From contig NC_020302.1 in NCBI RefSeq assembly GCF_000341345.1, positions 600,075-664,074 of the forward strand: 64,000 nt of DNA, written 5' to 3'. A model generated the notes under the pieces. It saw only the letters and a list, made by a program, of their open reading frames with translations. It was not told the origin of the DNA and did not search any database. Every line of letters begins with the position of its first letter. The first letter of the stretch is position 1. This DNA is from Corynebacterium halotolerans YIM 70093 = DSM 44683. Its GTDB lineage: Bacteria > Actinomycetota > Actinomycetes > Mycobacteriales > Mycobacteriaceae. The position numbers were made by a program, and so were the translations under genes. Positions 1 through 9,257 of this stretch are shown in pieces.

Positions 1-962
1 GTGGCGTGTCCGTTCTTCCGGCGCTGTTTCGAGGTGACCATACGACCGTCCGGGCACCCCTGGCCACCGCACTTGAATAGGCCGGACCCCAGGTACTTGG
101 CCCCGCGGCCCTTTCGTCCGTTGGTCCTCCGCGCCGGATTGGTCAACAGGGCCACCAGGGCGTGGTGCTGGGAGGGGGTGATGATCGCGGGCCACTGGGC
201 CTCTACGTCCGGGAATAGTTCGCCCTTGTAACTGACCAGGCCCGCTATAGCCGGGGACAACAAGGTGTTTCGGAGCGTGGTGGTCTGCCACAGGTTCCGG
301 CCCCGCTCCGCTCCGTCTGATTTCCGTTTCCGGGACGGGGTGAACAGGCCGCGCTCATTCAATCTGGCGGCCTGGGAGCGCACACTGGACCCGGACAGGA
401 TGGCCTCCACGGCCTCACGGAGCGCCGGGGCCTCCACGGGGTCTAGTTCGCGGTGGTCCTTGGAATAACCGAACTTTCGGATACCGCCGGGAGGGCGGCC
501 AGCCGTGGCCCGTTGCCGGGCGGCGGCGGAGATACGGGCGGCCTTAATGTCGCTCTCGTAACTGGAAATGAGGGCGGTGAAACGGGCCACGAACTTCCCG
601 CCCGCGGTCTCCAGGTCCGCCTCCCCGCCCTGGACCGTGATTATCCGGACCTTGGATTTCGTGGCGGCCACCAGTAACCGCTCATTGTCCTCCGTGTTCC
701 GGGCCAGACGGTCCACGGCCCACGCCAGCACCACGTCCACCCGCCCCATGGCCATGTCTGCCATGAGGGCGGAGAAACCTGGCCGGTCCTTTCCCGTGTA
801 CGCGGAAATGTTGTTGTCCTGGTGGACGGCCACCACGTCCAGGCCGCGGGCGGCGGCCAACTCCCGGCACTCTGCTATCTGCCGGGCCACACCCGCGCCG
901 TCCTGGCGGTCCTCCGATATGCGCGCATATATGGCGGCGCGCCCGCCGTGATCTGTGGTCAT
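1..962 (-). CDS. Large serine recombinase (integrase), 3' end beyond window
   Basis: This is a site-specific DNA integrase of the large serine recombinase class. Translation from the ATG at 962 gives about 320 visible residues without a stop. Residues 12-18 read YARISED, the resolvase catalytic motif, with Arg14 and nucleophile Ser16. A resolvase domain spans roughly 9-150, a recombinase domain roughly 155-270, and a zinc ribbon starts at Cys298 and Cys303. The frame is still open at base 1, so the C-terminus lies outside. The gene points away from eccC, and its start lies about 40 bases from the point where eccC is cut. Integrases of this class mark one end of a prophage or integrative element and recombine short att sites without sequence duplication. 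Class assignment is firm; the type of element is unknown. Confidence 0.92.
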   Translation of the reverse strand, partial: MTTDHGGRAAIYARISEDRQDGAGVARQIAECRELAAARGLDVVAVHQDNNISAYTGKDRPGFSALMADMAMGRVDVVLAWAVDRLARNTEDNERLLVAATKSKVRIITVQGGEADLETAGGKFVARFTALISSYESDIKAARISAAARQRATAGRPPGGIRKFGYSKDHRELDPVEAPALREAVEAILSGSSVRSQAARLNERGLFTPSRKRKSDGAERGRNLWQTTTLRNTLLSPAIAGLVSYKGELFPDVEAQWPAIITPSQHHALVALLTNPARRTNGRKGRGAKYLGSGLFKCGGQGCPDGRMVTSKQRRKNGHA

Positions 963-1010
963 GGCCTGAAACTACCAAAGTGCCATGAGTTGATTCCCGC
1001 TGATGATGGG
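963..1010. other. Probable attachment-site junction inside eccC
   Basis: The integrase start is at 962 and the eccC reading frame becomes open just after a TGA at 991-993. From 994 the frame reads FPLMMGMSMLMMF, which looks like the end of the second membrane helix of EccC. The crossover therefore probably lies around 985-1005. No ribosome-binding site precedes the first ATG at 1003. The exact core cannot be set without the other end of the element or an uninterrupted eccC. Confidence 0.6.
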
Positions 1011-4000
1011 CATGTCGATGCTCATGATGTTCTCCCCGCCCCAGGGGCGGGACGTGGACGAAACCCGCCGGACCTACCTGCGGCACCTGGCCGTCCTGCG
1101 GGAGAAGGCCCTGGTCAACGCCGCCGCCCAGCGGGCGCACGAGCTCCACCGCCACCCGGAGCCGACCGACCTGTGGGCGGGCGTCGACAGCCGCCGCCTG
1201 TGGGAGCGCGGCGCCGACGACCCGGACGCCCTCGAGGTGCGCATCGGGCTCGGCGACGCCCCGCTGTGCACGCCGGTGCAGGTCCCGGATCCGGGGGCGC
1301 CGGAGGAGCTCGACCCGGTGTGCGCGGTCAGCCTGCGCCGCATCGTACGCGCCGTCGGCACGCTGCCGGACATGCCCGTGGTGGTGCAGCTGCAGGCCTT
1401 CCGTTTCCTCGGCGTCTCCGGCCCGGGCGCCGGCGACCTGGCGCGCGCCCTGGTCGCCCAGCTGGTCACCGCCCACGGTCCCGAGACACTCGGCCTGCAG
1501 GTGATGGGGGAGGGCTGGGACTGGGTGAAGTGGCTGCCGCACACCCGCGCCCCGGAGCAGGCCGCCCACCGCATCCTCATCGTCGACGACGTGGTCACCA
1601 CCGGCACCGAGGCCTTTCTCGACGATCCGACCTGGACGACGATCATCGACGTCGGCTCCCGTTCGACGACGGCGCTCGGGCTGCGCGCGGAGCAGGAGGG
1701 CCTGGCGCTCGGCGCCGGGGCGGATCTGAGCGTCCACACCGCCGCCGGGGTGGAGATCCTCGGCCGACCCGACCGCCTGCGCACCGAGGACGTCGTGGTG
1801 CTCGCCCGGGCGCTGACCCGCTACCGACGTCCCGACACCGGCGCCGGTTCCGCCGGGTCCGGGGATCTGCTCAGCCTGCTCGGCATCGCCGACATCGACC
1901 AACTGACGGCCGGGACCATGTGGCCGGGCCGGGAGCAGTCCCGCCAACGCCTGGCCGTCCCGGTCGGGACCACGCCCCAGGGTGCGCCGGTGCGCCTGGA
2001 CCTGAAGGAGTCCGCCCACGGTGGCATGGGCCCGCACGGGCTGTGCATCGGGGCGACGGGCAGTGGAAAATCCGAGCTCCTGCGCACGCTGGTCGTCTCA
2101 CTGGCGGCCACCCACAGCCCCGACGAACTCAACCTCGTGCTCGTCGACTTCAAGGGCGGCGCCACCTTTCTCGGCCTGGAGTCGCTGCCGCACACCTCCG
2201 CGGTGATCACCAACCTCGCCGACGAATCCATCCTGGTCGAGCGCATGTACGACGCCATCAGCGGGGAGATGACACGTCGGCAGGAGGCGCTGCGGGCGGC
2301 CGGCAACTTCGCCAACGTCACCGACTACACCAACGCCCGACTGAACGGCCGCGACGACCTGGCGCCACTGCCCGCCCTGCTGATCGTCGTCGACGAGTTC
2401 TCCGAACTGCTCGGCACCCACCCCGACTTCGCCGACCTCTTCGTCGCCGTCGGACGCCTCGGGCGCTCCCTGCACGTCCACCTGCTGCTGGCCAGCCAGC
2501 GACTCGAGGAGGGCCGCCTGCGCGGCCTGGACTCCCACCTGTCCTACCGCATCGGCCTGAAGACCTTCTCGGCCGCCGAATCCCGCCAGGTCCTCGGCGT
2601 CGTCGACGCCCACCACCTGCCCGCCCAGCCCGGCGCCGGCTACCTCAAGCACGACGCCGACGACATCACCCGCTTCCAGGCCTCCTACGTCTCCGGGCCG
2701 CTGCCGCGCCGGGACGTCGCCGCCGCCCCGGGGCAGGGGAGGGTGTCGCTGTTCACCGGGTGGGACCAGTTCGACACCGCCGAGACACCCACCCGGCTGG
2801 ACGAGTCGACGACACTGCTCGACGCCGTCGTCGACGCCGCCCGCGTCACCGCCGACGTCCGCGGGCAGCGCGCCCACCGCATCTGGCTGCCGCCGCTGCC
2901 CGAGGTCATCGAGCTGGCCGGGGTGGCCGAGGACGTCGGTGAGCTGAAGGCCGTGGTCGGCATCATTGACCGGCCCTTCCATCAGCGCCAGGATCCGCTG
3001 GTGGTGGACCTGGCCACCGGCGGCGGTCACGTCGCGGTGTGCGGCGGGCCCCAGACCGGCAAGTCCACCGCCCTGCGCACGATCGTCGCCTCGCTGGCGG
3101 CCACCCACGACACCGCCAACGTGCGCTTCTACGTCCTCGACCTCGGCGGCGGGGTGCTCGGCACGCTCGACCGGCTGCCCCACGTGGCCGGGGTGGCGGG
3201 CCGGGCGGAGCCGGAACGGATGCGGCGTATCGTCGACGAGGTCACCGGCCTGGTGGAGGAACCGGAGCAGCGCCACACCTTCCTCGTCGTCGACGGTTGG
3301 CACGCCGTGGTCGCGGACTTCGAGGACCTGGTCGATCCGGTCACCCGCCTGGCCGCCGACGGCCCGTCGGCGCGCGTGCACCTGATCATCTCGACGCCGC
3401 GCTGGACGGTCCTGCGCCCGGCCGTGCGCGACCTGATCACCCACCGCCTCGAGCTCAAGCTCGGAGAGGCGATGGACTCCCTGATCGACCGCAAGGCGCA
3501 GCAGAAACTCCCCGCCCTACCCGGCCGCGGGCTCACCGGCGACGGCGGCACCATGCTCATCGCGCTCAGCTCCACCCAGGATCTCGCGCACATCACCGCC
3601 ACCGCCCACGACGCCGGCCAGGCACCCGTCCCGCGCCTGCGTGTCCTGCCCGGACACATCGACGCCGCCGAACTGGCGGAACCGGAATCCGGGGTGCCGT
3701 TCGCCGTGGGCGGCCCCCGGCTGGAGACCCTGGCCTGGGACAGCCCCCACCTGGTGTGCATCGGCGGGCAGGGCTCCGGCAAGTCCACGCTGCTGCACAC
3801 GCTGACCGCCGGCATCGCCCGGCTGGGCCGGGACCACGCCCGCCTGGTCGTCATCGACCACCGACGCGCCCTGCTGGGCCGACTCGACGAAGCCATGGTC
3901 GCCGCCTACTCGGCGACCACCACCGCCACGGAGAAGGTGCTCGACGACACCGTGACGACCCTGACGGCGCGCCTGCCCGGCCCGGAGATCACCCCGGAGC

Positions 4001-4374
4001 AGCTCGCCGCCCGCTCCTGGTGGTCCGGCCCCGACATCCACCTGGTCATCGACGATCTCGACCTGGTGCCCGAGCCGTCCCTGCACCGGTTGACCGAACT
4101 GCTGCCGCACGCCCGCGACATCGGGCTCCACCTCGTGCTGGCGCGCAAATCCGGCGGCATCGGCCGCGCCATGTTCTCCCCGTTCCTGTCGGCCGTGCGC
4201 GACCAGACCCCCGCCGTGCTGCTGCTCGACGCCGACCGGGAGGAAGGGACCGTCTTCGGCATCAGACCCGTCGCCCAGCCACCCGGGCGGGGCACCTGGC
4301 AGGTCCGCGGTGAGACCGTCGGCATCTGTCAGGTGGCGGTCACCGGACCGGCCGCAGCGGGAGGGGAGGAGTAG
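1003..4374 (+). CDS. eccC: EccC, type VII secretion FtsK/SpoIIIE ATPase, N-terminus removed by element
   Basis: EccC is the motor ATPase of the ESX secretion machine and binds the secretion signals of WXG100 substrates. The frame has 1123 codons from ATG 1003 and retains three FtsK/SpoIIIE domains. Walker A motifs are GATGSGKS near residue 350, GGPQTGKS near 681 and GGQGSGKS near 921. Walker B-like strands are LLIVVDE, FLVVD and HLVID. Full EccC proteins begin with a cytoplasmic segment and two membrane helices; here only the end of the second helix remains. The missing codons would lie on the far side of the integrase element. As it stands the product would lack its membrane anchor, and no good ribosome-binding site is visible. 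Excision of the element could restore it. Downstream genes are ESX genes. Confidence 0.88.
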   Translation: MMGMSMLMMFSPPQGRDVDETRRTYLRHLAVLREKALVNAAAQRAHELHRHPEPTDLWAGVDSRRLWERGADDPDALEVRIGLGDAPLCTPVQVPDPGAPEELDPVCAVSLRRIVRAVGTLPDMPVVVQLQAFRFLGVSGPGAGDLARALVAQLVTAHGPETLGLQVMGEGWDWVKWLPHTRAPEQAAHRILIVDDVVTTGTEAFLDDPTWTTIIDVGSRSTTALGLRAEQEGLALGAGADLSVHTAAGVEILGRPDRLRTEDVVVLARALTRYRRPDTGAGSAGSGDLLSLLGIADIDQLTAGTMWPGREQSRQRLAVPVGTTPQGAPVRLDLKESAHGGMGPHGLCIGATGSGKSELLRTLVVSLAATHSPDELNLVLVDFKGGATFLGLESLPHTSAVITNLADESILVERMYDAISGEMTRRQEALRAAGNFANVTDYTNARLNGRDDLAPLPALLIVVDEFSELLGTHPDFADLFVAVGRLGRSLHVHLLLASQRLEEGRLRGLDSHLSYRIGLKTFSAAESRQVLGVVDAHHLPAQPGAGYLKHDADDITRFQASYVSGPLPRRDVAAAPGQGRVSLFTGWDQFDTAETPTRLDESTTLLDAVVDAARVTADVRGQRAHRIWLPPLPEVIELAGVAEDVGELKAVVGIIDRPFHQRQDPLVVDLATGGGHVAVCGGPQTGKSTALRTIVASLAATHDTANVRFYVLDLGGGVLGTLDRLPHVAGVAGRAEPERMRRIVDEVTGLVEEPEQRHTFLVVDGWHAVVADFEDLVDPVTRLAADGPSARVHLIISTPRWTVLRPAVRDLITHRLELKLGEAMDSLIDRKAQQKLPALPGRGLTGDGGTMLIALSSTQDLAHITATAHDAGQAPVPRLRVLPGHIDAAELAEPESGVPFAVGGPRLETLAWDSPHLVCIGGQGSGKSTLLHTLTAGIARLGRDHARLVVIDHRRALLGRLDEAMVAAYSATTTATEKVLDDTVTTLTARLPGPEITPEQLAARSWWSGPDIHLVIDDLDLVPEPSLHRLTELLPHARDIGLHLVLARKSGGIGRAMFSPFLSAVRDQTPAVLLLDADREEGTVFGIRPVAQPPGRGTWQVRGETVGICQVAVTGPAAAGGEE

Positions 4375-4377
4375 ACC

Positions 4378-5439
4378 ATGAGCTCACCCGCGACCCCGCC
4401 GACCGTCGAGAACGGTTCCGCCGCACCCGACACCCTGACCATCACGGTGCTCGACACCGCCACCATCTTCGAGGGTCCCGACACCGTCTACCGTTACGAC
4501 CTGCCCGGCACCGGCGTCACCGAGGGCTGGGCACTGGCCGCCGTCATCGACCAGGCCAAGGAACTGTGCAGCCTGCACTGGCCCGAGGTCGAGATCATCA
4601 TCGACGCCGATGAACCCACCACCGAACTGCTCACCCGCACCCTGCTGAACAAGGGCGTGGCCGCCTACCCCACCGAGGCGCTGCGCGAGACCGCCCTGCC
4701 CACCGAACCCCAGGACCACGAGGTCGAGATCGCCCGCCCCACCACGGGCGGGCGCCACCGCTTCCACGGCGGCGGACTCGCCGCCCGGCTCGGCCTGCAC
4801 CCCTTCCACCTGGCGATCGTCGCCGTCATCGTCGCGGTCGGGGCCGTGAGCTGGTGGGCCATCGACAACCAGTCGGGCAGGCCCGCGCCGGGACAGGATC
4901 CGGACGCGGTGATCGCCGCCCACCCCGGACCGGGGGAACGGGCGGGGGAGGCGGCGGCCGCCGAAGATCCCACCGCGCCGGACCCCGCACCGGGCGGCGA
5001 GGAGCCCGACGACGCGGCCGAGCCCTCCGCCGGGGTGGTGCTCGAGCACTCCGGCCTGCGGCTGGCGGCCCCGGTCGGCTTCCACGTCGACAACCGCGGT
5101 GACGCCCTGCTGGCCACCGGCGACGACCCCGACCTACGCATCCACCTGGCCGCCGATCCCGTCCACAACGTCCCCGCCGAGGCCGTGCACCGGGAGATCG
5201 AGACGATGGTCGCCGAGGACCCCACCCTCGACGGGTTCCACCGCGACGAGGACCCCGGACGCGGCGACGAGGTGCTGGTCTACCAGGAACTTCCCGGCGA
5301 CGGCTCCGAGGTCGCCTGGTCCACCTGGGTGGCGGCCGGGCACCAGTTCAGCGTCGGCTGCCACACCCGGACCACCCCGACACTGCCGCAGCAGGCCGCC
5401 TGCCGCATGGCCGTGGAGAGCCTGTCCATGACGGGATGA
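4378..5439 (+). CDS. Type VII secretion-associated membrane protein (TIGR03931-like)
   Basis: This 353-residue protein starts 3 bases after the eccC stop, so it is probably co-transcribed. The first 125 residues form a soluble domain with the sequence FEGPDTVYRYDLPG near 30-45. One membrane helix (about 141-160, rich in Ala, Val and Ile) is followed by an acidic Pro/Ala/Glu linker to about 220. The C-terminal domain (225-353) would lie outside the membrane. The layout and the place between eccC and the esx genes fit the type VII secretion-associated family of corynebacteria, whose exact role is not established. Confidence 0.75.
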   Translation: MSSPATPPTVENGSAAPDTLTITVLDTATIFEGPDTVYRYDLPGTGVTEGWALAAVIDQAKELCSLHWPEVEIIIDADEPTTELLTRTLLNKGVAAYPTEALRETALPTEPQDHEVEIARPTTGGRHRFHGGGLAARLGLHPFHLAIVAVIVAVGAVSWWAIDNQSGRPAPGQDPDAVIAAHPGPGERAGEAAAAEDPTAPDPAPGGEEPDDAAEPSAGVVLEHSGLRLAAPVGFHVDNRGDALLATGDDPDLRIHLAADPVHNVPAEAVHREIETMVAEDPTLDGFHRDEDPGRGDEVLVYQELPGDGSEVAWSTWVAAGHQFSVGCHTRTTPTLPQQAACRMAVESLSMTG

Positions 5440-5500
5440 GCCGACTGGATTGTCCCGCACCGGGAACCGCCGGGGGTCGTCGGCAGTCCAAGAAGGTGAG

Positions 5501-5548
5501 AAGGCCGGAACCGGCTTTTTCGGGGGAGTGCCGGGGAGACGCCCCGGC
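5501..5548 (+). terminator. Weak hairpin pair before esxB
   Basis: AAGGCC and GGCTTT form a short stem ending in TTTTT (5501-5520). A second stem, GCCGGGG with CCCCGGC, lies at 5530-5548. They sit between the secretion-associated gene and esxB, and could attenuate readthrough or stabilise a processed esxBA transcript. The ribosome-binding site GAGGAGGGG follows at about 5570. Confidence 0.35.
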
Positions 5549-5588
5549 GCCGTGAAACCACACTTCATTCGAGGAGGGGCGAACACGA

Positions 5589-5906
5589 ATGTCTCAACTG
5601 TTCAGGACCGAAGCCGATGTCATGGTGGCCACCGCCGGCCGCGTGGACGACACCAACGACCAGGTGCAGGGCGAGCTGAGCCGGCTGCAGGGCGTCGTCG
5701 ACGGCGTCCGCGCCAGCTGGGCGGGCTCGGCGCAGGTCAGTTTCGACAATCTCATGCAGCGGTGGAACACCTCCGCGCGTGAACTCCGGGAGGCGCTGCT
5801 GAGCATCTCGGAGAACATCCGCCACAACGCCCGCAGTTTCGAGGGCATGGAGGCGCAGAACGCACAGGCCTTCAACGCCGTCGGCGGCCAGGGCCTGGCC
5901 CTCTAG
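5589..5906 (+). CDS. esxB: WXG100 secreted protein (EsxB/CFP-10-like)
   Basis: This protein of 105 residues has the size and helix-turn-helix hairpin of WXG100 family substrates of type VII secretion. The turn motif is Trp44-Ala-Gly46. No signal peptide is present, as expected. The ATG at 5589 is preceded by a strong GGAGG. It is followed 62 bases later by a second WXG100 gene, and such pairs encode obligate heterodimers. The longer C-terminal tail after the second helix suggests the EsxB-like partner, which normally carries the export signal recognised by EccC; this assignment is inference. Confidence 0.85.
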   Translation: MSQLFRTEADVMVATAGRVDDTNDQVQGELSRLQGVVDGVRASWAGSAQVSFDNLMQRWNTSARELREALLSISENIRHNARSFEGMEAQNAQAFNAVGGQGLAL

Positions 5907-5968
5907 GCCCTCCAGCCGGTCGCGGAATCCGTCCGGCCACACCAACACACCAGAACAAGGAGCACGAC

Positions 5969-6256
5969 ATGGACGCAATCAAGTACCAGTTCGGCGCCAT
6001 CCAGGCCGCCGCCGGCGACATCAACGCCACCTCGGGCCGCATCAACGGTCTGCTCGACGACCTCAAGTCCCAGCTGCAGCCGATGGTCGCGACCTGGGAG
6101 GGCGATTCCGCCTCGGCGTACGCCGCCGCGCAGGCCAAGTGGGACAACGCCGCCGCCGAGCTCAACGTCATCCTGTCCACCATCTCCCGGACCGTCCAGC
6201 AAGGCAACGACCGCATGAGCGACGTCAACCGCATGGCCGCCGCCAGCTGGGGCTGA
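5969..6256 (+). CDS. esxA: WXG100 secreted protein (EsxA/ESAT-6-like)
   Basis: This 95-residue protein has the WXG100 motif as Trp43-Glu-Gly45 between two amphipathic helices. Its short C-terminus ends just after helix two, as in EsxA. An AAGGAG ribosome-binding site lies before ATG 5969. It is expected to dimerise with the product of the preceding gene and to be exported through the ESX apparatus. Because eccC upstream is interrupted, export in this strain may be blocked. Confidence 0.87.
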   Translation: MDAIKYQFGAIQAAAGDINATSGRINGLLDDLKSQLQPMVATWEGDSASAYAAAQAKWDNAAAELNVILSTISRTVQQGNDRMSDVNRMAAASWG

Positions 6257-6322
6257 TGCCACACGGGTCACCCTTCCGGGCCACCGCGCGGCGGTGAGGC
6301 CCCCGGCACGGAACCCATGTCC

Positions 6323-6345
6323 CCGACACGGTGAGCCTGTGTCGG
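6323..6345 (+). terminator. Hairpin downstream of esxA
   Basis: CCGACAC and GTGTCGG form a 7-bp stem with a 9-base loop, 66 bases after the esxA stop. It lacks a T-tract. It is the first of two hairpins that separate the ESX operon from rplM. Confidence 0.4.
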
Positions 6346-6422
6346 CGGGGCGGACGCACCGTGCCGGACGGCCGCGGCTTGGGCTGGCCGCCCACCGCCG
6401 GTGGCACCCGGTACCTGCTTTC

Positions 6423-6461
6423 CCGCCCGCACCAGGAGCTTTCCCTGGTGCGGGCGGTTTT
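6423..6461 (+). terminator. Rho-independent terminator of the ESX operon
   Basis: A perfect 14-bp stem (CCGCCCGCACCAGG with its complement) and a 7-base loop is followed by TTTT at 6458-6461. It ends the esx transcript. The run of T overlaps the -35 element of the rplM promoter. The interval 6257-6622 otherwise shows only the upstream hairpin and the rplM promoter and leader. Confidence 0.8.
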
Positions 6462-6488
6462 GGTCGTGGGGCTCCGGTGCAGTAGAAT
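6460..6488 (+). promoter_or_regulatory. SigA-type promoter of rplM-rpsI
   Basis: TTGGTC at 6460-6465 and TAGAAT at 6483-6488 are separated by 17 bases. This gives an untranslated leader of about 130 bases before rplM. The leader has no obvious L13-binding structure that can be recognised by eye. Confidence 0.65.
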
Positions 6489-6623
6489 TGCGACGTTGTG
6501 TGTGTATTCCGGTGATCGTTGCCGGATAGCCGCGCTCTTGGGTCTCCACCGGCCGCCGAGGGTGCATCCGTGACCACACGCCGCTGGCCGGCAGCCCCCA
6601 GACAGACTTTCAAGGAGTCATTA

Positions 6624-7067
6624 GTGTCTACTTACCACCCGAAGAGCGGTGACATCACCCGTAAGTGGTACGTCATCGACGCCACCGACGTGGTGCTGGG
6701 CCGACTCGCCACCCACGCCGCAGACCTGCTGCGTGGCAAGGGCAAGCCCCAGTTCGCGCCGAACGTCGACTGCGGCGACCACGTTGTCGTCATCAACGCC
6801 GACAAGGTCCACATCTCCTCCAACAAGCGTGAGCGCGAGATGCGCTACCGCCACTCCGGCTACCCGGGTGGTCTGAAGACCATGACCCTGGGTCGCTCGC
6901 TCGAGCTGCACCCGGAGCGCGTGGTCGAGGAGGCCATCAAGGGCATGATGCCGCACAACAAGCTCTCCAACTCCTCCGCCAAGAAGCTTCACGTTTTCGC
7001 CGGCTCCGAGCACCCCTACGCCGGCCAGAAGCCCGAGACCTACGAGATCAAGCAGGTGGCCCAGTGA
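6624..7067 (+). CDS. rplM: 50S ribosomal protein L13
   Basis: L13 is an early assembly protein of the large ribosomal subunit. The 147 residues contain the family signature RRTD-type start region ([17 protein letters not shown]) and the conserved GMMPHNKL stretch near 112-119. The start is GTG 6624, with AAGGAG 7 bases upstream; longer in-frame starts lack a ribosome-binding site. The stop overlaps the rpsI start by four bases (GTGA), the usual rplM-rpsI operon. Confidence 0.97.
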   Translation: MSTYHPKSGDITRKWYVIDATDVVLGRLATHAADLLRGKGKPQFAPNVDCGDHVVVINADKVHISSNKREREMRYRHSGYPGGLKTMTLGRSLELHPERVVEEAIKGMMPHNKLSNSSAKKLHVFAGSEHPYAGQKPETYEIKQVAQ

Positions 7068-7603
7068 CCGAACCGAACAACACCGAAGACTTCGCTGCCG
7101 ACGCCGCGGACATCGCCGCTGCCGCCGCAGCCACCGAGGAGTTCAGCTACACCATCGGTGACGCTGTCGCCCCGGAGGCCGAGGAGCAGGTCGAGGAGAC
7201 CGCCCCGATCGTTCACGAGGGCCCGATCCAGACCGTCGGCCGTCGTAAGCGCGCCATCGCCCGTGTGCACCTCGTCGCCGGTTCCGGTGAGATCACCTGC
7301 AACGGCCGTTCGCTGGAGGACTACTTCCCGAACAAGCTGCACCAGCAGGCGATCCTCTCCCCGCTGAACCTGCTCGAGCGTGAGGGTCAGTTCGCCATCA
7401 AGGCCACCATCCACGGTGGCGGCCCGACCGGTCAGGCCGGTGCCCTGCGCCTGGCCATCGCCCGTGCGCTGAACACCTACAACCCGGCTGACCGTGCCGC
7501 CCTGAAGAAGGCCGGCTACCTCACCCGTGACGCCCGCGCCGTCGAGCGTAAGAAGGCCGGTCTGCACAAGGCACGTCGTGCCCCGCAGTACTCCAAGCGC
7601 TAA
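7064..7603 (+). CDS. rpsI: 30S ribosomal protein S9
   Basis: S9 binds 16S rRNA in the small-subunit head, and its C-terminal tail reaches the P-site tRNA. The 179 residues comprise an acidic, Ala-rich N-terminal extension of about 50 residues, typical of actinobacteria, and the S9 core from [12 protein letters not shown] to the basic end APQYSKR. The GTG start overlaps the rplM stop, indicating translational coupling. Confidence 0.97.
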   Translation: MTEPNNTEDFAADAADIAAAAAATEEFSYTIGDAVAPEAEEQVEETAPIVHEGPIQTVGRRKRAIARVHLVAGSGEITCNGRSLEDYFPNKLHQQAILSPLNLLEREGQFAIKATIHGGGPTGQAGALRLAIARALNTYNPADRAALKKAGYLTRDARAVERKKAGLHKARRAPQYSKR

Positions 7604-7628
7604 GCTTTCGCTTTCCGCTGCCGCGCAT

Positions 7629-7655
7629 TGCCGTCCCACGTTCCGTGGGGCGGCA
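7629..7655 (+). terminator. Hairpin after rpsI
   Basis: TGCCG-T-CCCAC pairs with GTGGG-G-CGGCA around a 5-base loop, 26 bases after the rpsI stop. The following T-tract is short, so termination may be partial. Confidence 0.5.
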
Positions 7656-7812
7656 TTCGCCGTTTCCGGGGTCCTTCCGCGACGTCGACAGGCGGCGGCT
7701 GTGCCACGTTCTCCCCGGGGAAAGCCCCCGTGGACGGTTGTTTTCCTTAAACCTTTCTGAATCCGGCCAGCCCCGGGTGGTGGGAAGAACGCCAGGGGTG
7801 ATAATGGAGGCC

Positions 7813-9156
7813 ATGACTCGACTTTTCGGAACTGACGGCGTTCGCGGCCTGGCGAACAAGGACCTGACCGCACCGTTGGCCATGAAGCTGGGGGCCGCGG
7901 CCGCCCACGTGCTCACCGCTGACCGGAAGTCCACGGAACTGCGGCCCACCGCGATCGTCGGACGTGACCCGCGCGTCTCCGGGGAGATGCTCGCGGCCGC
8001 CCTGTCCGCCGGCCTGGCCTCACGCGGCGTCGACGTCCTGCGCGTCGGCGTCATCCCGACCCCGGGCGTGGCCTACCTGACCGACGATTACGGCGCCGAT
8101 CTGGGCGTGATGATCTCGGCCTCCCACAACCCGATGCCCGACAACGGCATCAAGTTCTTCTCCTCGGGCGGGCGCAAGCTGCCCGACACGGTGGAGGACG
8201 AGATCGAGGCCGCCATGGTGGAGCTCAACGGCCAGGGGCCGACCGGCACGGGCGTCGGCCGCATCATCGAGGAGTCCCCGGACGCCCAGGATCGCTACCT
8301 TGCCCACCTGAGGGAGTCCGCACCGGCCGACCTGACCGGCATCAAAGTTGTCGTGGACACGGCCAACGGCGCAGCCTCCGAGGTCGCCCCGCTGGCCTAC
8401 GCCGCCGCGGGCGCCGAGGTGGTGGCCATCCACAACAAGCCCAACGCCTACAACATCAACGACAACTGCGGTTCCACCCACATCGAGCAGATCCAGAAGG
8501 CCGTCGTCGAGTACGGCGCCGACCTGGGTCTGGCCCACGACGGCGACGCCGACCGCTGTCTGGCGGTGGACGCGGACGGCAACGTCGTCGACGGCGACCA
8601 GATCATGGCGATCCTGGCCGTGGGCATGAAGGAGAAGTCGGAGCTGCGCAAGAACACCCTGGTGGCCACCGTCATGAGCAACCTGGGGCTGAAGCTGGCG
8701 ATGGAGGAGCAGGGCATCGACATCCTCCACACCGCCGTCGGCGACCGCTACGTCCTCGAGGAACTCAACGCCGGCGGTTTCCGCCTCGGCGGCGAGCAGT
8801 CCGGCCACATCGTCATGCCGAACCACTCCACCACCGGTGACGGCACGCTCTCCGGTCTCAAGCTCATGGCCCGGATGGCGGAGACCGGCTCGTCCCTGGC
8901 CGAGCTCGCCCGGGTCATGACGGTCCTGCCGCAGGTGCTCATCAACGTGCCCGTCCCGGACAAGAGCGCCGTCATGGGCGACGATCGTGTCGCCGCGGCG
9001 ATGGCGGAGGCCGAGACCGAACTCGGCCACACCGGCCGGGTGCTGCTGCGCCCCTCCGGCACCGAGGCGCTGTTCCGCGTGATGGTCGAGGCCGCCGAGG
9101 AGGAGTCCGCCCGCAAGGTGGCGGGCCGTCTCGCCGCCGTCGTGGCCGCCGTGTAG
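7813..9156 (+). CDS. glmM: Phosphoglucosamine mutase
   Basis: GlmM converts glucosamine-6-phosphate to glucosamine-1-phosphate on the way to UDP-GlcNAc for peptidoglycan. The 447 residues show the N-terminal signature [12 protein letters not shown], the phosphoserine loop ISASHNP near residue 104, the metal loop DGDADRC near 245 and the C-terminal phosphate loop RPSGTE. ATG 7813 is chosen because GGAGG lies just upstream. It is near glmS (12.3 kb), which makes its substrate. Confidence 0.96.
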   Translation: MTRLFGTDGVRGLANKDLTAPLAMKLGAAAAHVLTADRKSTELRPTAIVGRDPRVSGEMLAAALSAGLASRGVDVLRVGVIPTPGVAYLTDDYGADLGVMISASHNPMPDNGIKFFSSGGRKLPDTVEDEIEAAMVELNGQGPTGTGVGRIIEESPDAQDRYLAHLRESAPADLTGIKVVVDTANGAASEVAPLAYAAAGAEVVAIHNKPNAYNINDNCGSTHIEQIQKAVVEYGADLGLAHDGDADRCLAVDADGNVVDGDQIMAILAVGMKEKSELRKNTLVATVMSNLGLKLAMEEQGIDILHTAVGDRYVLEELNAGGFRLGGEQSGHIVMPNHSTTGDGTLSGLKLMARMAETGSSLAELARVMTVLPQVLINVPVPDKSAVMGDDRVAAAMAEAETELGHTGRVLLRPSGTEALFRVMVEAAEEESARKVAGRLAAVVAAV

Positions 9157-9257
9157 GAGACCCCGGGAACCTCATCCCCCTCCGGCACAGTCCAACAGTG
9201 GTGACCGCCGACCCGGACAGGGTGGGTGCCACAGTCAGGAGCCAAGGGGGATTTCTC

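Noticed and set aside
682..2037. Long open frame on the minus strand across the integrase start and eccC
   Set aside because: It is antisense to eccC with a composition expected of high-GC shadow frames, and has no family motif.
6489..6623. L13 autoregulatory leader
   Set aside because: No conserved leader structure could be recognised by eye; only the untranslated region itself is supported.
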